Notes: generated by a model from the letters alone, not told the origin. Positions 27,401 through 37,327 are shown, counted from the stretch's first letter. The stretch is 64,000 bases of DNA from an uncultured Maricaulis sp. (GCF_947259345.1 NZ_CAMYLS010000027.1:186001-250000), one strand, 5' to 3'. Translations and numbers: made by a program.

Positions 27401-28028
27401 CGCGGCTGTGGCGCTGGAAGAAGGGCAGATCCGCAGCGCGGCCCCGTCCAGCCTGCTGGCGGATGAAGAGGCCGAGCCTGCCGTCCGGTCTCCGCTGGCC
27501 GATCCGGGCGGGCATCGCTTCCGTCGCGGTGATGTGATCCACAAACTGCTCCAGACCTTGCCCGACCTGCCCCACGAGCGGCGCGAGGCGGCAGCGTCGC
27601 GCTTCCTCTCGGCCCAGCCGGATATTGCCGAGGCCGATCGCGCGCAAATTGTCACCGAGACGCTGGGGATTCTCGATCATCCGGAATTTGCGCCGCTATT
27701 CGGACCGGACAGTCGGGCCGAGGTCGCCCTCGTCGGACACGCGCCGGGCCTGCCCGCCAATACGATCATACGTGGCCAGGTCGACCGACTGGTCGTGACC
27801 GCGGATGAGGTCCTCATCATCGACTACAAGACCAATCGCCCGCCCCCGAGCGAGGTTGCTGCAGTGGCGAAAGTCTATCTCGGCCAGATGGCCACCTATC
27901 GTGCCCTCCTGCGAGCGGTTCATCCCGGAAAATCCGTGCGTTGCGCCCTGCTCTGGACGGATGCGGCGCGATTGATGGTGCTTCCGGACGCGGTTCTTGA
28001 TCACATCTTCGACGCGGGCGTGGCTTGA
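24477..28028 (+). CDS. addA: Double-strand break repair helicase AddA
   Basis: 1183 residues. UvrD/Rep superfamily 1 helicase with Walker A ANAGSGKT at 32-39, motif Ia-like CVTYTKAAAAEM, motif II LIDEAQDTAP, motif III GDEKQSIYSFQGA, motif V/VI regions (TVHASKGLE, LYVALTRARDRL), and a C-terminal nuclease with LIIDYKTNRPP. It forms the AddAB end-resection complex with AddB. The start overlaps the addB stop. Confidence 0.95.
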   Translation: MSEARFDPEISQSATQAQRRAARPEASVFVEANAGSGKTRVLVDRVINLLLADNRPETVLCVTYTKAAAAEMKERLFKRLGDWSVTPDTVLAHELKDLLGRDLKPGEADTARKLFAQALETPGGLKIQTIHAFCENLLRRFPLEAGAPPGFETLDDAAAGQAMETARRAVLASLSEQEIGTLIEAGGPDALSVILRWARSNRHDFAATMAGAGGVDALAAQLWTLLDLPVDCDADTLKRDIMAAMPRPEIEAAAHALCHEGSKTDNARGDVLKLALSADAPSPAYETYLAAFFTDKGKGSRAKSLATKAIANNFPHILTLLEAEAERLEAARETIQRATIAQASAVAIAVTARFVKAYDAALERARALDFDDLVRLAGRLLAPENPFSGWVGYKLDGMLAHALIDEAQDTAPQQWDMIRGLTAEFFAGEGAVEQGRTLFVVGDEKQSIYSFQGAEPARFLEEGDRLAASAAAASLYFERPSLNVSFRSAPEILTAVDQAFAARLPAPEMKFQAGATDLPFARYQGHRAARSGMPGCVEIWPAIPKPPQVEETSIFDPVDLQARGTSRDLLARTVAGEIADMLRRGDAVWEEKSGRFTARPVRPSDIAILVWRRTGGFFEEVIRQLKLNGVPVAGADRMVLREQTAVKDMLALGRFAMTSGDDLALAEILRSPLFDPIDPEQPGIDETALYDLARSRTDLKRRGTLWNALFTSEDPRFADARQALTQLRDQADKTRLYDLFTGFLNARTPTGETRWARIYARLGEEARDPLQEFLARALQHEREEGGALASFIARIEGEETQIKREMSPDRNEVQVMTVHASKGLERPVIILPDTTRSPVTGKTDPVFAHPECGLLWSPRKAEDPEVVEGLRLEAQNRQLAEHGRLLYVALTRARDRLIVCGWRQGRGDLGQISDDSWYKQLADAWQGEGWNEIATPVDAVVEEAGPGLRFGSAPVVLGRAVDEDGERAAIPDWASAAVALEEGQIRSAAPSSLLADEEAEPAVRSPLADPGGHRFRRGDVIHKLLQTLPDLPHERREAAASRFLSAQPDIAEADRAQIVTETLGILDHPEFAPLFGPDSRAEVALVGHAPGLPANTIIRGQVDRLVVTADEVLIIDYKTNRPPPSEVAAVAKVYLGQMATYRALLRAVHPGKSVRCALLWTDAARLMVLPDAVLDHIFDAGVA

Positions 28029-28108
28029 CGCGGGGGCTCGCCCCCCCTACCTCACGCGCCATCAATTGAGTCCGCCCCCGCGGATTCGTTTCAGCAAAGG
28101 AGTGTCCC

Positions 28109-28429
28109 ATGGCGACCAAAGCGGTCAGCGATGAATCCTTCGAGAGTGACGTGATCAATGCCACCGGCCCGGTCCTTGTGGACTTCTGGGCTGAATGGTG
28201 TGGTCCGTGCAAACAGATTTCCCCGGCGCTCGAAGAGATTGCCGAAGAAATGTCCGGTGCGCTGACGGTGGCCAAGGTGAATATCGACGACCATCCGATG
28301 ACGCCGGGCAAATATGGTGTGCGTGGCATTCCGACCCTGATGATCTTCAAGGACGGCCAGGTCGTCTCGACCAAGATCGGCGCCATGGCCAAGGGCAAGA
28401 TCTCCGAGTGGGTCCAGGAAACGCTCTAG
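28109..28429 (+). CDS. trxA: Thioredoxin 1
   Basis: 106 residues, canonical length. Active site WCGPC at 30-34 and the cis-Pro loop GIPTLM. General cytoplasmic dithiol reductant for ribonucleotide reductase and methionine sulfoxide reductase, among others. Follows addA by 80 bases in the same direction, an order common in alphaproteobacteria, and is closed by a strong terminator. Confidence 0.95.
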   Translation: MATKAVSDESFESDVINATGPVLVDFWAEWCGPCKQISPALEEIAEEMSGALTVAKVNIDDHPMTPGKYGVRGIPTLMIFKDGQVVSTKIGAMAKGKISEWVQETL

Positions 28430-28459
28430 GCGGTTCTTGATCAGCGAAGACAAGAAAAC

Positions 28460-28487
28460 GGGCTCTCCGGTCGGAGGGCCCTTTTTT
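28460..28487 (+). terminator. Rho-independent terminator after trxA
   Basis: GGGCTCTCC/GGAGGGCCC stem (one mismatch) with a GGTC loop at 28460-28481, followed by six Ts. It lies between trxA and the convergent S41 peptidase. Confidence 0.9.
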
Positions 28488-28505
28488 GTTGCGCGATTGA
28501 ACGCG

Positions 28506-29522
28506 TCAGCCCGCATTGATCAGCTGGACGGCCACATCATCGGCGCTGTCAGCGTCGGAAGCGATGTCAGGCATCACGCCCCGGCCCTCGATCCGGCCAT
28601 TCGAGACCGAATAATAGTCCGCAATGGGCAGCCAGAGCTGCAGACCTTCGGGCAGGTCAAACACGGTCTGGGACAGCATCTGGCCGGCGGTGACCTCCCC
28701 GATCAGTGTGGCGCGACCGGAGGCTTTCAGAGCGTCGGCAGCCATCTCGGCGGCGCTGGCGGTGGTTTCGCTGACAAGGACATAGACCGGCCCGTCATAA
28801 CGGTTCTCGGTAACGGGTTCGAAGCGGATCGGGGTCAAGGAGTTGACCTGAACGGCCTGCCAGAAGGAGCGCAAGGACCAACCCTCCCAGGACGCGATGC
28901 CGTCGATATCAGAGGCCGTGGGCGCGCGGTCATGGGCTGCATTCCAGGGCTGCGACACGAAGATGCCGGCCTCAAGCGGTTCAGCCAGGACGTGGCGGAC
29001 GAGCGGAAGGACCGCGAAGGCCCCGCCGCCATTCTCACGCAGATCGATCACCAAAGCCTCGGCGCCCCGGGCGGCGATCTGGGCATAGGCCGCATTGATC
29101 TCCTCAATCGTGTCCTGACCCATCATGGTCGTGACGGTGAGAATGGCCGTCTCATCCTGCCAGCCCAGCGTGGCGCCACCTCCCCCGATGCGCAGATTGT
29201 CGACATGGGTGGCCATCTGTTCGGCCGTGCCCTGGGCCTCCGACAAGGTGACGTGGGAAAAGGGGGCGTCAGCCCAGATCGCGCGAAAGCCGTTGAGGAA
29301 ATCGGCGCGATTGGTCGCCTCGGAGCCCAGCTCCAGCATGGCCGTTTCGATCGCCTGATAGGCGGGTGCGTCGAGCTCCTCGGGATTGTAGTGATGGTCG
29401 CGCATCAGTGTGGTGATCGCATTGGCGACCGGCTGCATGTCGGTGGCGCCCGGACCCGGTTCGGCAGACGCCGATGATTGCACCAGAGCCAGCAGGCCGG
29501 CGGCCATGAGTGAGAATGTCAT
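28506..29522 (-). CDS. Secreted S41-family peptidase
   Basis: 338 residues from the ATG at 29522. Signal peptide (about residues 1-20, ending SSASA). The S41 core is visible: DLRENGGGAF near the middle and TTASAAEMAADALK, which carries the likely catalytic Ser, followed by GEVTAG. This class resembles interphotoreceptor-retinoid-binding-protein/tail-specific proteases without an obvious PDZ domain. Located in the periplasm. Lies 88 bases downstream of folC, possibly at the end of the trp-acc-folC transcription unit. Substrate unknown. Confidence 0.82.
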   Translation of the reverse strand: MTFSLMAAGLLALVQSSASAEPGPGATDMQPVANAITTLMRDHHYNPEELDAPAYQAIETAMLELGSEATNRADFLNGFRAIWADAPFSHVTLSEAQGTAEQMATHVDNLRIGGGGATLGWQDETAILTVTTMMGQDTIEEINAAYAQIAARGAEALVIDLRENGGGAFAVLPLVRHVLAEPLEAGIFVSQPWNAAHDRAPTASDIDGIASWEGWSLRSFWQAVQVNSLTPIRFEPVTENRYDGPVYVLVSETTASAAEMAADALKASGRATLIGEVTAGQMLSQTVFDLPEGLQLWLPIADYYSVSNGRIEGRGVMPDIASDADSADDVAVQLINAG

Positions 29523-29610
29523 GATTTTCTGTCTCCAAAGGGCGCTCGAGTCCTGAGGAAGTGGGATGCCTGTGGCAGCCCGATTGGATGCAGTGTCGCT
29601 GCGCTGGCGC

Positions 29611-30933
29611 TCAGCCCGGTGTGATGTGCGGAGGTTCGTCGCCCAGGGCCAGCGCCTCGCCGACCAGATAGAGCGAGCCGCTGACCAGGATGCGTGGCGA
29701 GGGTGTTTCCCTGGCGGCATTTTTCATCGCCGGGATCAGGCCGGTGGCGGCGCAGGCGTCCAGCCCGGCGCGCTTGGACGCGGCCACGACCTCGTCCACC
29801 GGCTGCGAGCCGCCGCGGCCGGACTTGAACTCCACCGCGATCAGGCGGCGGGCGAGGCCGGCGAACTGGCTGCACCAGGCCTCCACATCCTTGCCCGGCG
29901 TGAAACCGGCAATGATGACCAGCGGTCGGTCCTCACGCTCATCCATGTCGGCAAGAGCGTGGGAGAGGGCCTTGGCGGCGGCTTCGTTATGACCACTGTC
30001 GAGCCAGAGCTCGGCTTCGACCTTGCGGGCGATATCGCCGATCGGTCCGGACGACACGCGCTGCAATCGACCGGGCCAGCGCGCATCGCCAATGCCCTTG
30101 GCGACGGCGTCCTCCGGCCATTGCAGGACCGCGGCGCAGGCCGCCGCCGCACCAGCATTGAGGATCTGATGCGGACCGAGCAGGCCCGGTGCCGGCAAAT
30201 CCCAGACCTGGTTCTCGTTCTCGTAGACCAGCCGTCCGTGCTGCATATAGGCATTATAGTCGCGGCCCCAGACATAGGTCGGTGCGCCGATCTTCTGGGC
30301 TTCGTCAAGGATGGCGGATTCGGCGATATCGCACTGGCTGGCGATCACCGCCGGCACGCCAAATTTGCAGATGCCGGCCTTGATGCGGGCAATGTCGGCG
30401 AGTTCGTCGCCAAGGAATTCCTGGTGGTCGAGACTGACCGGCGTGATCACGCTGAGGGCCGGTTTGGCGATGACATTGGTGGCATCCAGTCGCCCGCCCA
30501 TGCCGACTTCCAGGATGAGGCGGTCGGCGGGATGTTCGGAAAAGAGCAGGAAGGCGGCTGCCGTGGTGATCTCGAAGAAGGTTATGGGTTCGCCGAAATT
30601 GGCGGCTTCGCAGCGGGCAAAGGCCTCGATCAGCGTGCGGTCATCCACCGGCCTGGAATCGAGCAGGATACGCTCATTGAAATTGACCAGATGGGGTGAG
30701 GTATAGATATGGACGCGCTCGCCCTTGGCGCGGGCCATCTCGGCCAGAAAGGCGCACAGCGAGCCTTTGCCATTGGTCCCGGCGACATGGATGGTCGGTG
30801 GCAGGCTGTCCTGCGGCGAGCCAAGTGCGGCCAGGAGCCGCTGAAGGCGGCCCAGGGAGAGGTCAATTTTCCGGGGATGCAGGCGCGCAAGGCGCGCCAG
30901 CGCGTCGTCGAGGGCTTGTCGACGCGTGCTAAT
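29611..30933 (-). CDS. folC: Folylpolyglutamate/dihydrofolate synthase FolC, apparent ATT start
   Basis: 440 residues if started at ATT 30933-30931. P-loop [10 protein letters not shown] (residues 49-58), [18 protein letters not shown] and SLDHQEFLG identify FolC, which adds glutamates to dihydrofolate/tetrahydrofolate. The first ATG (30738) is after the P-loop and would destroy it. Between the in-frame TGA at 30951-30949 and that ATG there is no ATG, GTG or TTG. ATT shares one base with the accD stop (ATTAG) and has GGGGGGAG just upstream; an internal CTG is the alternative. The conserved N-terminal [12 protein letters not shown] is present, so the gene looks intact. Confidence 0.88.
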   Translation of the reverse strand: MSTRRQALDDALARLARLHPRKIDLSLGRLQRLLAALGSPQDSLPPTIHVAGTNGKGSLCAFLAEMARAKGERVHIYTSPHLVNFNERILLDSRPVDDRTLIEAFARCEAANFGEPITFFEITTAAAFLLFSEHPADRLILEVGMGGRLDATNVIAKPALSVITPVSLDHQEFLGDELADIARIKAGICKFGVPAVIASQCDIAESAILDEAQKIGAPTYVWGRDYNAYMQHGRLVYENENQVWDLPAPGLLGPHQILNAGAAAACAAVLQWPEDAVAKGIGDARWPGRLQRVSSGPIGDIARKVEAELWLDSGHNEAAAKALSHALADMDEREDRPLVIIAGFTPGKDVEAWCSQFAGLARRLIAVEFKSGRGGSQPVDEVVAASKRAGLDACAATGLIPAMKNAARETPSPRILVSGSLYLVGEALALGDEPPHITPG

Positions 30934-31864
30934 GGCTCCCCCCGTCGGTCACCACATGATCAGGCGGCGGCGGGGTGAGGGAGGCGGGCATGGAGGTGCC
31001 GGGTTTCTTCATCAAGACCCTCAACATGCGGGCCAGTGTAGCGGGAATGTCGGCGCGATGCACCACTTTGTCGACCATGCCCTTTTCCAGCAAATACTCG
31101 GCGCGCTGGAACCCTTCCGGCAATTTTTCGCGAATGGTTTGCTCGATCACGCGCGGCCCGGCAAAGCCGATCAGGGCGCCGGGCTCGGCGATATGGATAT
31201 CGCCCAGCATGGCGTAGGAAGCGGTTACCCCGCCCGTGGTCGGATCGGTCAACACGACGACATAGGGCAGGCCGGCCTCGCGCAACATGTCGACGGCCAG
31301 CGTTGTGCGCGGCATCTGCATCAGCGACAGGGCGCCTTCCTGCATGCGGGCGCCACCGGCCGCGGTGAAAACGATGAGCGGCGCCTTGCGCGACAGGGCG
31401 AGCTCGGCGGCCTTGATGAAGCTCTCACCCGCGGCCATGCCAAGCGAGCCACCCATGAAGGCGAAGTTCTGGACCAGAACGACGCTGTCGAGTCCGCCGA
31501 TCTGGCCATGGGCGATCGCCATCGCATCATCGCGCCCGGTCTTCTTGCGGGCCGCGGCGAGGCGCGTCGTATAGGGTTTGTCGTCGCGGAATTTGAGCGG
31601 ATCCTTGGCCACTTCCGGCGTGTCGATCTCGGTGTACTCGCCGTCGAAGGTGAACTGGAAGCGATAGGCCGGGGTGATCCGCATATGGTGACCGGCCGGG
31701 GTCACGAACATCCCCGCTTCCAGGTCCTTGTGGAAGACCATCTCCTCGGAGATCGGGCATTTGACCCAGAGATTGTCCGGCGTGTCGCGTTTGGAAAAAA
31801 TCTTCGACATGCCCGGCGGCGTGATTTTCGACAGCCAGTTCAATCCGTTCGACTTCTCGGTCAT
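30929..31864 (-). CDS. accD: Acetyl-CoA carboxylase carboxyltransferase subunit beta
   Basis: 311 residues. Carboxyltransferase core with [24 protein letters not shown] and [16 protein letters not shown]. With AccA it transfers CO2 from carboxybiotin to acetyl-CoA in fatty-acid synthesis. The N-terminal zinc ribbon is degenerate: three of the four expected Cys are replaced (KCPISEE..., VTPAGHHMR), as seen in other alphaproteobacterial AccD. Follows trpA by 41 bases and its stop overlaps the folC start by one base. Confidence 0.95.
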   Translation of the reverse strand: MTEKSNGLNWLSKITPPGMSKIFSKRDTPDNLWVKCPISEEMVFHKDLEAGMFVTPAGHHMRITPAYRFQFTFDGEYTEIDTPEVAKDPLKFRDDKPYTTRLAAARKKTGRDDAMAIAHGQIGGLDSVVLVQNFAFMGGSLGMAAGESFIKAAELALSRKAPLIVFTAAGGARMQEGALSLMQMPRTTLAVDMLREAGLPYVVVLTDPTTGGVTASYAMLGDIHIAEPGALIGFAGPRVIEQTIREKLPEGFQRAEYLLEKGMVDKVVHRADIPATLARMLRVLMKKPGTSMPASLTPPPPDHVVTDGGSH

Positions 31865-31905
31865 CGCGTCTTCCGTACTCTTTGCAGCCCGAAGGCCTAC
31901 CAGTA

Positions 31906-32694
31906 TCAGCGTCGGGCGGCATGCACCGCCGAGGCCAGTCGTTTCACCAGGCCGGTTGCCCCGTCGATGCCGCCCTCATGCATGGCGTCGACAATGGCCG
32001 ATCCGACCACGACAGCATCAGCCCGTTTGGCGATCGCTTCGGCCTGTTCAGGCTCGCGAACGCCAAATCCCACCGCGACCGGCAGGCCGGACGCGGCCTT
32101 GACCCGGTCGACAGCGGCACCAACCTCGGTGACCACGCCGGTTCCGGCCCCGGTCACCCCTGTCGTGGAGACGTAATAAACGAAGCCTGCCGTATTGGCG
32201 ACCACGGTCGCCAGACGGTCATCATCGGTGGTCGGCGTGGCCAGGCGGATCAGGGCAATGCCTTGCTTGGTCAGTGCGGTGCGCAGCTCGTTGTCCTCTT
32301 CCGGCGGGACATCGACACAAATCAGGCCATCCACCCCGGCCTTGGCGGCGGCTTTGGCAAAGGCCTCCCAGCCCATCGAGAAGATCGGGTTGGCATAGCC
32401 CATCAAGACCAGCGGCGTTTCGGTGTCGCGCTTGCGGAACTCGGCAGCCTGGGCGAGCGTGCCCTTCAGCGTCATGCCCGCCTCCAGCGCCCGCAGCGCC
32501 GAGGCCTGGATGGACGGCCCGTCCGCCATCGGATCGGTAAAGGGCATGCCCAGCTCGATGACATCGGCACCAGCCGCCGGCAGTGCATTCAGCAAGCCCT
32601 GGCTGTCACCATCGCCGGCCATCATGTAGGCAACAAATCCGGCACGATTATAGGCGGTCAGCTCCGCGAAACGGGTGGTGAGGCGGTTGGTCAT
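31906..32694 (-). CDS. trpA: Tryptophan synthase alpha chain
   Basis: 262 residues. Catalytic Glu in VIELGMPF and Asp in FTDPMADGP are present, plus the phosphate-binding GFGVREPEQ. Cleaves indole-3-glycerol phosphate to indole for TrpB. Starts at ATG 32694, two bases after the trpB stop, with GGAG inside the trpB end as ribosome site. Middle of trpF-trpB-trpA-accD-folC. Confidence 0.96.
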   Translation of the reverse strand: MTNRLTTRFAELTAYNRAGFVAYMMAGDGDSQGLLNALPAAGADVIELGMPFTDPMADGPSIQASALRALEAGMTLKGTLAQAAEFRKRDTETPLVLMGYANPIFSMGWEAFAKAAAKAGVDGLICVDVPPEEDNELRTALTKQGIALIRLATPTTDDDRLATVVANTAGFVYYVSTTGVTGAGTGVVTEVGAAVDRVKAASGLPVAVGFGVREPEQAEAIAKRADAVVVGSAIVDAMHEGGIDGATGLVKRLASAVHAARR

Positions 32695-32696
32695 GG

Positions 32697-33929
<1,233 letters not shown>

Positions 33930-33958
33930 GGCACGCTCCTTGTGCGCTGGAATGGGGC

Positions 33959-34594
33959 TCAGCAATTCGCCAGGGCGTTGGCGAAGCCGGCGATGCGCGC
34001 CGCATCCTTCTGGCCGGGCGCGCTTTCAATACCGGAAGACACGTCAACCGCCCCGGCTCCGGCAGCCGAGACAGCGGCGCAGACATTGGTGTCATCAAGC
34101 CCGCCGGACAAGAGCCAGGGCACGGAAATCTGCAGAGATTTCAGCAAAGCATAATCATAGCCATGGCCCAGCCCGCCGGGTCGATCGGCGCCGGCCGGTG
34201 GTTTGGCATCAAAGAGCAGCATGTCAGCGATCCGATCATAGGGCTTGGCCGCGTCCAGATCGCTCGCCTCGGCCACCGGCAAGGCCTTGATAACGCCCCG
34301 TTTTGCATAGGCACGGGCCTGGATGACGCGCTGCGGGTCTTCCGAACCGTGCAACTGAATCCAGTCCGGCTGCATGGCGTCCCGAATCTGCGCCAGCAAA
34401 TCATCATCCGGATTGACCGTGACTGCGACTGTCTCGCTGGACTTCGCCAGGTGACACAGCTCGCCAGCCAATGCAGGCGAGACATGGCGGGGGCTCTTGG
34501 GGAAAATCACATAACCCGTCCAGCGCGCCCCGGCCGCCTCGGCGGCCGCCACGTCGCGCCCGGTCTTCAATCCGCAGAATTTGATATCGGTCAT
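33959..34594 (-). CDS. trpF: Phosphoribosylanthranilate isomerase
   Basis: 211 residues from the ATG at 34594. TIM-barrel with the catalytic Cys in KFCGLKT, the Asp in LLFDAKPP and the phosphate-binding LSGGL and DVSSGIE motifs. Third step of the tryptophan branch. First gene of the operon; no leader peptide with Trp codons was found upstream, only a long hairpin at 34733. Confidence 0.94.
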   Translation of the reverse strand: MTDIKFCGLKTGRDVAAAEAAGARWTGYVIFPKSPRHVSPALAGELCHLAKSSETVAVTVNPDDDLLAQIRDAMQPDWIQLHGSEDPQRVIQARAYAKRGVIKALPVAEASDLDAAKPYDRIADMLLFDAKPPAGADRPGGLGHGYDYALLKSLQISVPWLLSGGLDDTNVCAAVSAAGAGAVDVSSGIESAPGQKDAARIAGFANALANC

Positions 34595-34732
34595 GGGCTG
34601 AGCGTTAGCGGTTTCAAGGGCGCGGGGGAAGCCTTCTGTGAAGCGAGGCCAGGGCACCCGTCCCGAGGGGGCGCATGACTAGAATTCTGCGCGACGCGCG
34701 GGCTGACCCATAAATCCCATGGCAGCCAGCGG

Positions 34733-34814
34733 GCCGTATCGGGTTCTTGAGGTCAAGGGCGCCGTAGGCGCCGCTTCGCGGGCATGCCCCTTGAGCTCAA
34801 GAACCCGATACGGC
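34733..34814. repeat. 82-bp near-perfect hairpin upstream of trpF
   Basis: 27-bp arms at 34733-34759 and 34788-34814 match at 26 of 27 positions as an inverted repeat (GCCGTATCGGGTTCTTGAG... and its complement), with a 28-base loop. No T-run flanks it, so it is not a standard terminator. It lies between the 3' end of the LysR gene and trpF, in 291 bases of otherwise unassigned sequence. Confidence 0.85.
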
Positions 34815-34885
34815 TGTCTCCCGGCAAGGGCTTTAAGGAGACGTACGCGCTTCGCGCGATGATCGGGCCTCAGCCGGCATATCTC

Positions 34886-35842
34886 TCAGGGCTGACCATT
34901 CACCACCGCCTTCCCCGCCTCGGGAAAAGCCGGTTCGGTCCGATTGAGGCAGAAGGCCATGGGCTGGAACAGCATCCAGGCGATGAAGGCCTTGATCTTG
35001 GGCTCTTTCGCGCGGGTCGGGTCGAACACCATGTAGTGGCCGTCGCCAAGGTCGAGCTCGGTGGAAAACGGGGCCACCAGCGCTCCCGAGGCCAGCTGTT
35101 CGGCGAAATAGATCGGGGTGACCATGGTGGCCGCATCGCCCGAGGCGATGGCGGCGGAGACCTCCATGGTCTGGGTTTCCAGTTCAAGCGCGGGGCGGTC
35201 AGGCAGAAGATCGGGGTCACCGCCGGCTGTGCGGAACCAGTCTTGCCACCAGCTGATCGGCCCGAACAGGCGCAGCTTGAGCAGGTCGTCCGGGCGTTCG
35301 AACGGGCCGAAGCGGTCGAGCGCGGCGCGCGGGACGAGTGGTGCCGTCGTGTCCCCGAACAGCCGGCGTGCCTCCAGCCCGGGCCATTGCCCCTTGCCAA
35401 TGCGAATGCCGATATCGGCCTCCCCGGCCTTGATGTCGACCAGGTCGGAGCGGCTGTCGATCCGGACCGCAAGGCTCGGATTGTCGAGCTGGAAGGCGCC
35501 GATGCGCGGAACCAGCCAGTTCGAGCAAAAGGTCGGCAGGGCGGTCAGCGAGAGCACGCTGTCGCGATCCTCGCGAACATCACGGAAGGTGCGCTCCAGC
35601 AGGCGGAAGGCATCCGACGTGCCGCGCGCCAGGCGGGCGCCGCGCGCGGTGAGCTCGACATGCCGGGCCTTGCGCTCGAAGAGGGTGAAGCCGAGCCGGT
35701 CCTCCAGCATTTTGATCTGATAGCTCACGGCTGCCTGGGTCATGCCAAGTGCCTCGCCGGTGCGGGTGAAATTTCCAAGCCGCGCCGCCGTCTCGAAGAC
35801 GCGGATGGCGTTGACCGGAGGAAGATTGGGCGCTCTATCCAT
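34886..35842 (-). CDS. LysR-family transcriptional regulator (GcvA-like)
   Basis: 318 residues. N-terminal winged HTH (about residues 10-68: FETAARLGNFTRTGEALGMTQAAVSYQIKMLE) followed by a periplasmic-binding-like effector domain with DIGIRIGKGQW, a GcvA-type feature. Starts at ATG 35842. Divergent from a 50-residue ORF at 35934, the most likely local target. Effector unknown. Confidence 0.9.
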   Translation of the reverse strand: MDRAPNLPPVNAIRVFETAARLGNFTRTGEALGMTQAAVSYQIKMLEDRLGFTLFERKARHVELTARGARLARGTSDAFRLLERTFRDVREDRDSVLSLTALPTFCSNWLVPRIGAFQLDNPSLAVRIDSRSDLVDIKAGEADIGIRIGKGQWPGLEARRLFGDTTAPLVPRAALDRFGPFERPDDLLKLRLFGPISWWQDWFRTAGGDPDLLPDRPALELETQTMEVSAAIASGDAATMVTPIYFAEQLASGALVAPFSTELDLGDGHYMVFDPTRAKEPKIKAFIAWMLFQPMAFCLNRTEPAFPEAGKAVVNGQP

Positions 35843-35856
35843 AAATTCAAATTATG
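35840..35856. promoter_or_regulatory. Candidate LysR operator
   Basis: The dyad CATAA-N7-TTATG fits the T-N11-A rule for LysR regulators and overlaps the regulator's own start codon, a position suited to autorepression and control of the divergent gene. Based on pattern only. Confidence 0.4.
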
Positions 35857-35933
35857 ACAGACCTATGAGAATGCGTTGGTCACTGACACGATACGCCACC
35901 TATATCAAGGCATCGCTTGATATGGAGGCGGTC

Positions 35934-36086
35934 ATGACATTGACCGAACTGATGATTGAAACCACCGAGCCCCGGCTTGTGAACGCGGTCATGCCGCGTC
36001 ACTCGGCGCGTCAGGACTGGCTGGGCTGGATGGTCCGGCGCTTTGCCTGGCTGGATGGTCATGCGGACTGGAACCGCAAGGCCTAG
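35934..36086 (+). CDS. Small 50-residue protein divergent from LysR gene
   Basis: ATG at 35934 with GGAGG five bases upstream; an upstream in-frame ATG at 35922 overlaps that ribosome site and is less likely. The protein is basic-aromatic at the C-terminus (MVRRFAWLDGHADWNRKA) with a likely amphipathic helix, with no signal peptide or cysteines. No family recognised. A good ribosome site and position opposite a LysR regulator argue that it is real. Confidence 0.55.
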   Translation: MTLTELMIETTEPRLVNAVMPRHSARQDWLGWMVRRFAWLDGHADWNRKA

Positions 36087-36102
36087 GGGCTCAGATGGCG
36101 GC

Positions 36103-36807
36103 TCAGGCCGCCGCGAAGGGCAGGGCCGATGCCTGATGCCGATAGGCATTGGCCGCATAGGCGGTGAGGTCGATCGGCGCCGTTGATGCCGATGACGGTT
36201 CCGATCGGGTATCAGCTTGTCGCATTTCCGCGATCTGTTGATTCAGCGAGGGTTGCAGCTTCTCCCCAGGCGCTGCCGCCTCGCCCTCATCGCTGTCCTG
36301 CCCTTGCTTGCGATTGAGCTCGGCGCGCGCCTGGGCAATCTTGGCGTCGGCCAGCGCCGCGACCTTGCGGTCCTGACCGGACGGCTCGGCCGGCGCCAGG
36401 GCTGCCGCCTTGACCTGTTGCATCTTCTCAATGGTGGCCTGTGGGTCGCCCTTTATCTCGCTCGCATCGATCGGGACTTCCCCACCAACTGCATAGGCGC
36501 GCCCGTCCGGGCCCTTCTGGAACGTGTAGCTGGCGGCGCCCGCATACTGGCCGCCAGCCGCCTGGTGAGCCTGCTCATGGGCTCTCACCTCGCGATCGCG
36601 CGCCTTGAGCGCATCGACCTGCTTGCGCTCCTCGTCGGAAAGCTGTTCAGAGCTCCTGACCTTCGATGCGCCGCCACAGCCGCCGCAGGCTGAACTTCCG
36701 CACGACCCGCACGCTGCGAGCCGATTGGTCTGTTCAGTTGCAATCGTTCTGGCGACCCGGGCTATCGCCGGGGTCGAGATGACGGAGGACACGGATGACG
36801 CAATCAT
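36103..36807 (-). CDS. SprA-related putative metalloprotease-like protein
   Basis: 234 residues. After a Cys/Gly-rich segment ([14 protein letters not shown], about residues 33-46), the central region has [28 protein letters not shown], the core of the SprA-related family (PF12118-like), followed by [25 protein letters not shown] resembles a zinc HExxH motif. Catalytic activity has not been established for the family as far as I know. The C-terminal third is polar and low in structure. Confidence 0.75.
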   Translation of the reverse strand: MIASSVSSVISTPAIARVARTIATEQTNRLAACGSCGSSACGGCGGASKVRSSEQLSDEERKQVDALKARDREVRAHEQAHQAAGGQYAGAASYTFQKGPDGRAYAVGGEVPIDASEIKGDPQATIEKMQQVKAAALAPAEPSGQDRKVAALADAKIAQARAELNRKQGQDSDEGEAAAPGEKLQPSLNQQIAEMRQADTRSEPSSASTAPIDLTAYAANAYRHQASALPFAAA

Positions 36808-36881
36808 TGCCGCGAGTATCGCCGCGGCGCGTTAATCCGTCGTAAAGGGAATCAATTAAAGGCCCGTGACCGCCTTGCGGG

Positions 36882-37187
36882 TCAGGCGATTTCCGGATTG
36901 GTCTCGCGCGAGGCGTCGACGCGTTCGCGCAACTCCTTGCCTGTCTTGAAGAAGGGTACATGCTTCTCCTTCACGGCCACGCTTTCGCCGGTGCGCGGAT
37001 TACGACCCACGCGGGCCGGACGGTGTCGCACGGAGAAGGCGCCAAAGCCGCGCAGCTCGACACGGTCGCCGTCGGCAAGAGCATCGGTGATCCCGTCGAG
37101 GATGGTGTTCACGACGCGCTCGACATCCCGGTGGTAAAGATGGGGATTGGCCTCGGCCAGTTTGTCGATCAATTCCGACTTGATCAT
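36882..37187 (-). CDS. ihfB: Integration host factor subunit beta
   Basis: 101 residues. HU/IHF fold with the arm motif [27 protein letters not shown]. Downstream of rpsA in the order seen throughout proteobacteria; rpsA terminator lies between. Partner IhfA is not in the window. Nucleoid-bending protein for replication, recombination and sigma-54 transcription (rpoN is also in the window). Confidence 0.93.
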   Translation of the reverse strand: MIKSELIDKLAEANPHLYHRDVERVVNTILDGITDALADGDRVELRGFGAFSVRHRPARVGRNPRTGESVAVKEKHVPFFKTGKELRERVDASRETNPEIA

Positions 37188-37270
37188 GCTAACCCTCCGC
37201 GTGTGAATGCCTAATCCTTACGTCTGGCGCCCGCCGCGTCAATGCGCACCGGCAAAATTGATCAATAAAA

Positions 37271-37298
37271 AACGGCCGGAGCGTGGGCCCCGGCCGTT
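37271..37298 (-). terminator. Rho-independent terminator after rpsA
   Basis: Minus-strand stem AACGGCCGG/CCGGCCGTT with a 10-base GC-rich loop followed by a run of Ts (TTTTTTATT reading on the minus strand). It separates rpsA from ihfB. Confidence 0.85.
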
Positions 37299-37327
37299 CT
37301 TCATGTCCCGTTCGGGAAAGACGCGGA

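Noticed and set aside
30929-30960. Frameshift or truncation of folC
   Set aside because: The frame is continuous through all FolC motifs back to the accD stop; the oddity is only the start codon.
34595-34732. Possible trp leader peptide/attenuator before trpF
   Set aside because: The only short ORF there contains no Trp codons and no terminator/antiterminator pair with a T-run is present.
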